From an uncultured Collinsella sp. (GTDB lineage Bacteria > Actinomycetota > Coriobacteriia > Coriobacteriales > Coriobacteriaceae), in the NCBI GenBank assembly GCA_900547025.1, contig UREZ01000057.1, forward strand, positions 1 to 11,505: a stretch of 11,505 nucleotides of DNA. The letters run 5' to 3'. The notes below the pieces were generated by a model. The model did no database searches. It saw only the letters and a list, made by a program, of their open reading frames with translations, and was not told the DNA's origin. Made by a program: the position numbers and the translations under genes. Shown piece by piece: positions 5,827-11,505 of the stretch (position 1 is its first letter; the number at the start of each line of letters is the position of its first letter).

Positions 5827-6633
5827 CTACTCCTCCTCGAGGGCAGCGATGACCTCGTCGGTCATGTCCATGGTGCTGTAGACGTCCTGGACGTCGTCGA
5901 GCTCCTCGAGACGGTCGATAAGGCGCTGGACCTTCTTGGCGTCGGCGCCGGAGACCTCGGTCGGGGTAGTCGGGACCATGGTGGTCTCGGAACCCTTGAC
6001 CTGGACGCCCTGCTCCTCGAGCGCCTTGGAGACAGCCATGACCTCGTTGGCAGTAGTCCAGACGATCCACTCCTCGCCGGCGTCCTCGTAGTCCTCGCCA
6101 CCGGCCTCGGCGATGGCCATCATGAACTCATCCTCGTCACCGGCAGGACCGTTGGCGATCATGGTCTCCTTCTTGGCGTTCTCGTCCAGGATCTCCTTGG
6201 CGACGACGATCTGGCCCTTGCGCTCAAACTGGAAGGCGACGGAGCCCGAGGTGCCCAGGTTACCACCAGCGTGGGAGAAGGCGGAACGGACATCAGCGGC
6301 GGTACGGTTGCGGTTGTCGGTCAGGCAGTCAACGTACACGGCGACACCGGCGGGACCGTAGCCCTCGTACACGATGTTCTCGTAGACAGCGGCGTCGGCA
6401 CCCGAACCGAAGGCCTTGTCGATAGCGGACTTGATCTTGTCCTTGGGCATGGACTGAGCCTTGGCCTTAGCAACGGCAGCGGCGAGGCTGGCGTTGTTCT
6501 CGGGCAGCGGGTCGCCGCCGAGACGGGCAGCAACGGTGATGTTGCGGCTCAGCTTGGAGAAGAGGGCGGAACGCTTGGCGTCCTGCGCGCCCTTACGATG
6601 CTTGGTTGTGGCCCACTTAGAGTGTCCGGACAT
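5827..6633 (-). CDS. yebC: YebC/PmpR family protein
   Basis: A 268-residue YebC/PmpR family protein, easily recognised by MSGHSKWATTKHRK at the N-terminus, the NIVYEGYGPAGVAVYVDCLTDN segment (split here as residues about 86-107) and NLGTSGSVAFQFERKG (about 125-140). The family was long described as DNA-binding regulators and more recently as a factor acting on ribosomes. It is a little longer than the usual 240-250 residues, with an acidic stretch at about 150-190 (ENAKKETMIANGPAGDEDE) where most of the extra length seems to lie. ATG 6633 is supported by AGGAG six bases upstream. It is not beside the ruv genes that often accompany it. A terminator follows at 5716-5757. The AT-rich stretch at about 6684-6716 is the likely promoter area, but no clear pair of boxes was found. 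Confidence 0.95.
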   Translation of the reverse strand: MSGHSKWATTKHRKGAQDAKRSALFSKLSRNITVAARLGGDPLPENNASLAAAVAKAKAQSMPKDKIKSAIDKAFGSGADAAVYENIVYEGYGPAGVAVYVDCLTDNRNRTAADVRSAFSHAGGNLGTSGSVAFQFERKGQIVVAKEILDENAKKETMIANGPAGDEDEFMMAIAEAGGEDYEDAGEEWIVWTTANEVMAVSKALEEQGVQVKGSETTMVPTTPTEVSGADAKKVQRLIDRLEELDDVQDVYSTMDMTDEVIAALEEE

Positions 6634-6763
6634 ACGTGTCTCCTATCGGTTTCGACCTAAAGCCCAGCGCAGATGCTCGGGCAATATAAACAAACGTCGT
6701 TATGATATACCTACTGGCCTGCGAGATAAACCCCAAAATGAAGGCGTCGTGATGATGCCGCCC

Positions 6764-6798
6764 TTTGGTGCAAAGTAACCTGTCCCCTTTGCACCAAA
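6764..6798. repeat. 35-bp palindromic element, copy A
   Basis: Perfect 12-pair inverted repeat TTTGGTGCAAAG / CTTTGCACCAAA around the 11-base loop TAACCTGTCCC (plus strand). It directly abuts the stop codon of the DUF6020-like gene (6799-6801). No T-tract follows on the minus strand, so a simple intrinsic terminator is not clearly supported. It shares geometry, inner stem CAAAG and loop core CCTGTCCC with copy B at 9023-9057. Confidence 0.85.
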
Positions 6799-8982
6799 TT
6801 AGGACCAGAGGAGGTCGCTGCGGGTGATGGTGGCGCCGATGGCAAAGGGCATGCAGGCGATGACCGGATACAGGTAGCGCATGTAGGTCGAGCCGTTGCA
6901 GGGACCGATCAGGCACACGGCGAGCACGCCCAGCAGCGGCACCCAAATGGCCAGCCCGCGCCACGAATGACGACGTAGCAGATAGACCACCACGGCGATC
7001 ATGATCCACACATAGGTGGCCGAGCTCATGGTGAGCGAGATAAACGGGATGCGCTGCACCGCCACGCGGTACAGGTTGATCAGGTGGTCGCACCAGCGCA
7101 CAACCTTGCTATCGACCGGATGGAAGTCGAAGTACTTGAGGTTATCGGGCTTTGCCATAATCTCGGCACTGCGCGCCGTGCTGTAAACCCACGCATCGCG
7201 GGCACTCGGATAAAAGTAGCCGTAGTAGTTATTGATGAGCGCCGAGATATAGCACTCGGGATCCTTTTTGAACATCTGGGCCCACACCTCAAAATAGGCC
7301 TTGATGTCCTCCTGCGAGACGTACTCGTTAAAGCAATTTTTGACGGCGTCCGACTTATCCGGGTTGTAACGGCGGCCCAGATTCTCGTACTTGAGCACAC
7401 GGTCGATCGCGGCACGCTCTTCGTCGGTCACCAAGCCGTCGCAAGGAGCCTCCACGATGGTGCCGTCCTCCTTAACCGTGGGGTTGACGCCCGAGTTGAG
7501 GCCGTCGTGCTTTTGGACGAAACGAGCCGTCTGCTGGAACGGAATCGAGAGGATTTCGCGCTTGGAACCAGGCGTGATGTCGTGCGCCGGCATAAAGACC
7601 TTGGTGAAGTACATGTTAGAGGCAAGGCAGAGTGCAAGCACCGCAAGAACTCCCACCCAGCGGAAACGCGGGATGGCGCCCGAAGGCGCAGCACTAGCCT
7701 GCTTGGCCGCACGGCGAGCCACATGTGCGTCCCATGCGCAAAACGCCGTCGCGATTACGCATGCCGCCAAGGGAAACACCAGGCCGCCGTTGCGGAGAAA
7801 CGTGGAACCCATGGCGCCCAGAGCGAGCAGCAGCCAGTCGTGGCGCGCAAAGAGCACAGGCCTCTGTTCGCCTGCACGCTCGACATTGGCATCGCGACGG
7901 GGCAGGCCGCAGGCCACGAGCTTCACGGTCTGCACCAACAGCACCAAAAACGCGTCGGCAAACAGCACGTCTTTGGTAAGCAAGGCCGCGTAGTTGGAGA
8001 ACATGGGCATAAACACAAAGAACAGCAGGATTACGCCGCGGACCGGCAGGCTCACGCCCAGCTTGCGCAGCGACGAGATGGAATAGGCCATGCAGGCGGC
8101 CGTAATGACGAACTGAGCGCAGGTGTAGATGGCAAGACCTGCGTTGGCGCTGTTGAACAGTGAAAGCCCCAGCTGGACGCACGAACCGATGATAGCCGTA
8201 TGCACCACGGGGTGATGTCCGTTGAGCAGCACATTGGGATTGAGCAGACGCAGGTAGTCACTCGTGCCGTTGGGGTAGTTGAACCACTGGCGAATCTGCG
8301 CACCCGTATCTCCCATAAAAAGGCCGGGCAGCGAAGCGATGAGCGTGGGCGCCCAGGCGACCATAAGCACCAGGAAGGGCCCGGCAAAGGGATGGACCGA
8401 GAGCACGGCGTGAGCCACACGCCATACGCGGCCAAAGTGCGCTTCAGAAAACGGAATGCGCCGAGAGCTCAGCCAATCTAGACACTCAAAAGCCAGATAG
8501 AAGGCAACGACCGCCAAGAGCATCCAGCCCGCACCGCCTATCCAGGCACAGATAATGCGGGCCTTGTCGCCGAGCACGATCTCGGCCGAATCGGTGAGGT
8601 CGTAGCTGCGGCCAAACACCATGCAGACGGCAAAGAACAGCGACGGAAGGATCACCGAGGGACGCCAGGCGTCGCCGCGGCCAAAGAATACGTAGCGAAA
8701 CGGCAGCGTGAGCAGGCAGGCAAGCGCAAGCAGCATGACCGCGTCGGTATGGCCGGCAAACGAGAGGAGCACCTCGTAGCACACGTACAGCATGCCCGAG
8801 GCTTTGGGGTCAATTGCCAAGACTGCGTTGCTCGACACCGGGGCGGGATCGATGGAAAACGCCGTGGTCGCCAACAGCGCGAGCAAAAATGCGATGAGCG
8901 TCTGCTTGGCGGGGTAGCGCTTAAACCAGACGATGCGGGCAGCGTCGCGCGCAGCCGTTGTGGAGAGGTCGGAATCCTTCAC
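6799..8982 (-). CDS. Large polytopic membrane protein, DUF6020-like (possible GT-C fold)
   Basis: A 727-residue membrane protein with roughly a dozen hydrophobic segments, grouped before residue 165, at about 200-222, 262-350 and 383-460, and again near the C-terminus (about 650-720). The middle (about 465-640) is a large polar domain. Recognisable segments are PGLFMGDTGAQIRQW (219-233), NGHHPVVHT (254-262), LTKDVLFAD (335-343), TFLRNGG (394-400) and KREILSIPFQQTARF (474-488); these match the DUF6020 family as I remember it. An acidic residue in a loop after a membrane helix, plus many helices and a large polar domain, suggests a GT-C-type glycosyltransferase, but this is inference with no substrate. 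The start is a GTG at 8982 with a moderate AAGG site ten bases upstream. The gene lies alone between lgt and yebC and is bracketed by two related palindromic elements. Confidence 0.75.
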   Translation of the reverse strand: MKDSDLSTTAARDAARIVWFKRYPAKQTLIAFLLALLATTAFSIDPAPVSSNAVLAIDPKASGMLYVCYEVLLSFAGHTDAVMLLALACLLTLPFRYVFFGRGDAWRPSVILPSLFFAVCMVFGRSYDLTDSAEIVLGDKARIICAWIGGAGWMLLAVVAFYLAFECLDWLSSRRIPFSEAHFGRVWRVAHAVLSVHPFAGPFLVLMVAWAPTLIASLPGLFMGDTGAQIRQWFNYPNGTSDYLRLLNPNVLLNGHHPVVHTAIIGSCVQLGLSLFNSANAGLAIYTCAQFVITAACMAYSISSLRKLGVSLPVRGVILLFFVFMPMFSNYAALLTKDVLFADAFLVLLVQTVKLVACGLPRRDANVERAGEQRPVLFARHDWLLLALGAMGSTFLRNGGLVFPLAACVIATAFCAWDAHVARRAAKQASAAPSGAIPRFRWVGVLAVLALCLASNMYFTKVFMPAHDITPGSKREILSIPFQQTARFVQKHDGLNSGVNPTVKEDGTIVEAPCDGLVTDEERAAIDRVLKYENLGRRYNPDKSDAVKNCFNEYVSQEDIKAYFEVWAQMFKKDPECYISALINNYYGYFYPSARDAWVYSTARSAEIMAKPDNLKYFDFHPVDSKVVRWCDHLINLYRVAVQRIPFISLTMSSATYVWIMIAVVVYLLRRHSWRGLAIWVPLLGVLAVCLIGPCNGSTYMRYLYPVIACMPFAIGATITRSDLLWS

Positions 8983-9022
8983 AGTCCGAAAGCCTTTCTA
9001 GAAACCTATCAAACTCGGCAAG

Positions 9023-9057
9023 ACCACCACAAAGGTGCCTGTCCCCTTTGTGGTGGT
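9023..9057. repeat. 35-bp palindromic element, copy B
   Basis: Perfect 12-pair inverted repeat ACCACCACAAAG / CTTTGTGGTGGT around the 11-base loop GTGCCTGTCCC (plus strand), eight bases after the lgt stop. The outer seven bases of each arm differ from copy A, yet pairing is complete. TTTT follows on the plus strand only. No plus-strand gene ends here. Confidence 0.85.
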
Positions 9058-9065
9058 TTTGGTGG

Positions 9066-9887
9066 TTAGGCGTCGAGGTAGATGCGCTGGGGCTGGTTGC
9101 GGCGACGGGCGAAGATGATGAGCGCCAGACCGGCGATCACGAGCGGCAGGCTCAGTAGCTGACCCATGGTGATGACGCCGCCCAGCAGATAACCCAACTG
9201 GGCATCGGGCACGCGCACGAACTCAACGAGAAAGCGGACGATGCCGTACCCCATCACGAACACGCCCATAAACGTACCCTGGGGCAGCAGCGGCTTTTTG
9301 CGGCTGAGCACCTGCAAAATACAGAAGAGCACGACGCCCTCAAGAAACGCCTCGTAGAGCTGGGAGGGATGGCGCGGCATATCGCCCGCAGTGCCGCCAA
9401 AGACCACGCCCCAGGGCAGATCGGTCGGCTTACCCCACAGCTCGCCGTTGACGAAATTGGCGCAACGTCCCAGGCACAGCGCCAGCGGAGCACCGATCAC
9501 AGCAAGGTCGGCGATGGTCCAGGCGTCGAGCTTATACATGCGGCACACGATGATGCCGCCCAAGATGCCGCCCACCAGGCCACCGTGGAAGCTCATGCCT
9601 CCCTCGTTGGTGGCAAAGATCTCGAGCGGGTGGGCCAAATAGTAGCCATCACCGTAAAAGACGACGTAAAACAGGCGCGCGCCGATAATAAGGCCAAAGA
9701 CCGCGCCGACCACGACGCTCGTCAGGTCATCAATCGTAATGTCGAAGCCCCAACGACGTTGCGTGCGGTACATAACGACCGCCGTGAGCAGAGCGCCGAC
9801 CACGTAGGCCAGACCGTACCAGTAGATGGTGATGGGGCCCGCCGAGATCGCGACGGGATCAAGCATATGGTAGAGGTCGTTGAGCAT
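9066..9887 (-). CDS. lgt: Prolipoprotein diacylglyceryl transferase
   Basis: Lgt moves a diacylglyceryl group from phosphatidylglycerol to the lipobox cysteine of prolipoproteins at the cytoplasmic membrane, the first step of lipoprotein maturation. The 273-residue product has several membrane helices and the family marks: YWYGLAY (22-28), GGMSFHGGLVGG with H101, the Lgt signature GRCANFVNGELWG (140-152, including R141, N144, N147 and E149), RHPSQLYE (172-179) and a C-terminal RFLVEFVRVPD. Length fits the family. The start at ATG 9887 is chosen because GGGGG lies six bases upstream and the N-terminus then matches the family; ATG 9947 would read through the upstream hairpin. The DUF6020-like gene follows after 83 non-coding bases that hold palindromic copy B. 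Confidence 0.97.
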   Translation of the reverse strand: MLNDLYHMLDPVAISAGPITIYWYGLAYVVGALLTAVVMYRTQRRWGFDITIDDLTSVVVGAVFGLIIGARLFYVVFYGDGYYLAHPLEIFATNEGGMSFHGGLVGGILGGIIVCRMYKLDAWTIADLAVIGAPLALCLGRCANFVNGELWGKPTDLPWGVVFGGTAGDMPRHPSQLYEAFLEGVVLFCILQVLSRKKPLLPQGTFMGVFVMGYGIVRFLVEFVRVPDAQLGYLLGGVITMGQLLSLPLVIAGLALIIFARRRNQPQRIYLDA

Positions 9888-9909
9888 ATCGATCCCCCTG
9901 CTCCCTACA

Positions 9910-9947
9910 TACAAATGCGGCCGCGGGCCTTGCGCTCGCAGCCGCAT
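9910..9947 (-). terminator. Weak terminator-like hairpin between nfu and lgt
   Basis: Minus-strand ATGCGGC pairs with GCCGCAT (9915-9921 with 9941-9947), extended inside by GCG/CGC after one mismatch, with an 11-base loop, then TTTGTATG. The T-run is interrupted, so some readthrough into lgt would be expected. Another small hairpin (TGCGGA/TCCGCA) lies closer to nfu. Confidence 0.4.
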
Positions 9948-9996
9948 ATTTGGACGTAACGTCTATGCGGAGCGTACCGTCCGCAGCTTTCGCATC

Positions 9997-10275
9997 TTAG
10001 AACGGCGCGTACTCGTCGTACAGGTCCTCGGCCTCGCCGGAAGCATTGACCTGCTCGACGCGGGTAACGCCGGGCACGTGCTCCTTCAGGATGCGCTCGA
10101 TACCCATGGAAAGGGTCAGCGAGCTCATGGGACAGCCGGCGCAAGCGCCCTGCAGTTCCAGCTTAACGACGCCCTCGTCGTCGACGCCCACATACTCCAT
10201 ATCGCCGCCGTCGGCCTGCAGGTTGGGGCGAATCTCTTCAAGAACCTTCTTAAGCAGCTCTTCGTTAACAGCCAC
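9997..10275 (-). CDS. NifU C-terminal domain (Nfu-type) Fe-S scaffold protein
   Basis: A 92-residue stand-alone NifU-domain protein. The family binds and transfers Fe-S clusters through a CxxC pair, seen here as C45 and C48 in GACAGCPMS. RPNLQADGGDMEYVG (16-30) is the usual start of the domain, and the length is close to a single domain with no N-terminal extension. The GTG start at 10275 is supported by AAAGGAG five bases upstream. The last residues form an acidic tail. About 170 non-coding bases separate it from the deaminase gene upstream. No suf or isc gene is visible nearby, so its partners lie elsewhere. Confidence 0.93.
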   Translation of the reverse strand: MAVNEELLKKVLEEIRPNLQADGGDMEYVGVDDEGVVKLELQGACAGCPMSSLTLSMGIERILKEHVPGVTRVEQVNASGEAEDLYDEYAPF

Positions 10276-10446
10276 AGGGGCTCCTTTCTCACAATAACGC
10301 GGGCACGCCCGCGGACAGAAGCTATGTTACTACAGCCATGTACCCGCTCACGAGCCGTCCATGCGCGCAGACGCGACTTTCACGAGTAGTCAATTTGGGA
10401 CGGGGCTCTTTGAGCTGCGTTCGTCGCCAGATAGCGACAACGCATA
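10276..10446 (-). other. Non-coding spacer between deaminase and nfu genes
   Basis: No supported gene. It holds a bulged 10-pair stem (10417-10427 with 10434-10443) starting four bases after the deaminase stop and lacking a U-tract, and a six-pair hairpin CGCGGG/CCCGCG at 10298-10313 just before the nfu ribosome site. A possible -10 box (TAACAT on the minus strand) was seen, but no good -35. Confidence 0.4.
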
Positions 10447-10971
10447 TTACTGCTGAGCTTGTCCCCCGGTACCAATCTGGACATCGACGATAACCTGGCG
10501 GTAGCTGATGCCGCAGGAATCGAGAATGCGGCGGCTGATACGACCGTCATCGGTGTCGGCATACTTATTGTCCAGGTAGACGACCTCGCCCACGCCCGCC
10601 TGCGCCAAGATCTTGGCGCAGTCGTGGCACGGGAATAGCGTGACATAGACTGTGGAACCCTCGAGGTCTTTGAGCGAGCCGCGGTAGTTAAGCACGGCGT
10701 TTGCCTCGGCATGCACCACGTAGTTGTGCTTGTCCTGCAGCGGGTCGTCGCTCGTACCCCACGGGAAAAAGTCGTCGTTGAGCGCCGAGGGCGTACCGTT
10801 GTAGCCCACCGAAAGGATGCGGTGGTTGGTGTTGGCGATGCACGCGCCCACCTGCGTGTTGGGGTCCTTACTGCGGCGCTGCGCGGCGATGGCCACGCTC
10901 ATAAAGAACTCATCCCAGCTAATAACGTCGCGGCGCTTGCCCGACGCAGTTTGATGAAGATCGTCCGACAT
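10447..10971 (-). CDS. dCMP deaminase, ComEB-type
   Basis: A 174-residue member of the cytidine/deoxycytidylate deaminase family. The zinc ligands are visible: H87 in HAE (with E89 as the proton shuttle) and the PCHDC pair C115/C118. The NTQVGACI and VGYNGTPS segments and the long DDFFPWG...DKHNYVVHAEAN region match dCMP deaminases, also named ComE operon protein 2 in Bacillus, which make dUMP for dTMP synthesis. ATG 10971 is chosen because GGAGG lies eight bases upstream; the ATG at 11007 overlaps the -10 box at 11006-11014 and would not be in the transcript. No comE or thymidylate genes are nearby, so a competence role is not suggested. It lies 82 bases after coaX and likely has its own promoter. 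Confidence 0.93.
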   Translation of the reverse strand: MSDDLHQTASGKRRDVISWDEFFMSVAIAAQRRSKDPNTQVGACIANTNHRILSVGYNGTPSALNDDFFPWGTSDDPLQDKHNYVVHAEANAVLNYRGSLKDLEGSTVYVTLFPCHDCAKILAQAGVGEVVYLDNKYADTDDGRISRRILDSCGISYRQVIVDVQIGTGGQAQQ

Positions 10972-11005
10972 GGCAGACACCTCCGAAATCGCAATAGTTT
11001 GACCC

Positions 11006-11014
11006 ATTGTAGCA
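11006..11014 (-). promoter_or_regulatory. Extended -10 promoter element before the dCMP deaminase
   Basis: Minus-strand TGCTACAAT is an extended -10 element (TG, one base, then TACAAT). No convincing -35 is seen 16-18 bases upstream, which is common for extended -10 promoters. The expected start near 10999 gives a leader of about 28 bases. Confidence 0.55.
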
Positions 11015-11053
11015 GGTGGAAGGTAGGGGCGCTTATCCCACCAGCCCCTCGCC

Positions 11054-11505
11054 CTACGCGCGGCGGGGCTTTTGATTGATGTGGTAGAGCTCGGCGAGAC
11101 CCCGCAGCGTCAGCGCATCGTCGACCGTCAGGCTATGGCCGACCAGCGCCGCAAGCGCCTCGGCATCGTCGCCAGTAATGACGATGGGCACGCTGCCTTC
11201 CCCCGCGGCCTTGGTCGCACGCATCTCGGCAAGCACCATGTCGAGCATGCCGTCGATGCGCGCCACCTCGCCCAAAACCACACCCGAGCGCATGGCCTCG
11301 CGCGTGTTGCGGCCGATGACGTGCGTCGGCGCCGAGGGCTCAACCTGGGGTAGGCGCGCTGCTGCCGCCGAGAGCGAGCGGGCGCCGAGGGCCAGCCCCG
11401 GCGCGATAACGCCGCCGACAAAGGTGCCGCGCGCGTCGATGACCTCGATATTGGTCGTCGTGCCCAGGTCGATCACGATGCACGGCGAGCCGTAGACGGC
11501 GCGGG
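11054..11505 (-). CDS. coaX: Type III pantothenate kinase, N-terminus outside the window
   Basis: C-terminal part of a type III (CoaX) pantothenate kinase, which phosphorylates pantothenate in the first step of coenzyme A synthesis. The visible 150 residues start inside the family motif that runs AVYGSPCIVIDLGTTTN, then IDARGTFVGGVIAPGL, the PIVITGDDAEAL stretch and the C-terminal LTLRGLAELYHIN, all typical of CoaX. Coding continues to the window edge in frame, so about 100 N-terminal residues, including the first phosphate-binding motif, are not visible. The internal GTG at 11476 is therefore not the start. The usual DFGTATT motif reads DLGTTTN here, a mild variation. Confidence 0.92.
   Translation of the reverse strand, partial: RAVYGSPCIVIDLGTTTNIEVIDARGTFVGGVIAPGLALGARSLSAAAARLPQVEPSAPTHVIGRNTREAMRSGVVLGEVARIDGMLDMVLAEMRATKAAGEGSVPIVITGDDAEALAALVGHSLTVDDALTLRGLAELYHINQKPRRA

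Noticed and set aside
1435..6633. A functional link between YebC and the Pro-rich proteins nearby
   Set aside because: Ribosome stalling concerns consecutive prolines, whereas these tracts are mostly Pro-Ala or Pro-Gln alternations, and the genes are in separate transcription units.
5818..6660. Plus-strand open frame opposite yebC
   Set aside because: It mirrors the codon pattern of yebC, giving a Leu/Gly/Val-rich product without recognisable features.
6764..6798. Copy A as a plain intrinsic terminator
   Set aside because: No T-tract follows on the coding strand; it may still mark an RNA end, but the usual criteria are not met.
7084..8163. Plus-strand open frame opposite the DUF6020-like gene
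   Set aside because: No family features, no good ribosome site seen, and it is fully contained within a credible gene on the other strand.
10447..11007. Longer dCMP deaminase start at ATG 11007
   Set aside because: That ATG lies on the extended -10 element at 11006-11014, while ATG 10971 has a good ribosome site.

Overview
The window reads as ordinary chromosome from a high-GC, gut-type Actinomycetota, most likely class Coriobacteriia and plausibly Collinsella. This rests on base composition, the overall look of the proteins (a YebC beginning MSGHSKWATTKHRK, an actinobacterial-style Lgt and CoaX, short CxxC zinc-ribbon membrane proteins rich in Pro/Ala/Gln) and a combined AmaP / DUF2273 / Asp23 operon. 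It is an inference; no marker gene fixes the genus. No rRNA, tRNA, CRISPR array, transposase, integrase or phage gene was seen.

All thirteen genes lie on the minus strand, so transcription runs from high to low coordinates. In that order they are: coaX (pantothenate kinase, cut by the window end), a ComEB-type dCMP deaminase, an Nfu-type Fe-S scaffold, lgt (prolipoprotein diacylglyceryl transferase), a 727-residue DUF6020-like polytopic membrane protein, yebC, an amaP / DUF2273 / asp23 operon, a YitT/DUF2179 membrane protein, a zinc-ribbon DUF4013-like membrane protein, a zinc-ribbon DUF4234 membrane protein, and a DUF2752 membrane protein. The first half is mostly housekeeping. The second half is dominated by membrane and cell-envelope proteins of uncertain function.

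Transcription units can be partly read from non-coding signals. T-tailed terminator-like hairpins follow yebC, asp23 and the DUF4013-like gene, with a weaker candidate between nfu and lgt. Promoter-like boxes precede the deaminase (extended -10), amaP (near-consensus -10 overlapping the yebC terminator) and, more weakly, yitT. amaP, DUF2273 and asp23 form one operon, and the DUF4234 and DUF2752 genes form another.

The most unusual non-coding signal is a pair of 35-base perfect inverted repeats at 6764-6798 and 9023-9057. They share the same 12-11-12 geometry and the same core (CAAAG on the inner stem, CCTGTCCC in the loop), but their outer stem arms differ and each is still fully complementary. 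One abuts the stop of the DUF6020-like gene and the other sits between lgt and that gene, so together they bracket it. They look like members of a dispersed palindromic family. I found no clear new enzymatic or defence system. The zinc-ribbon membrane cluster at 48-2799 is the part whose biology is least explained.
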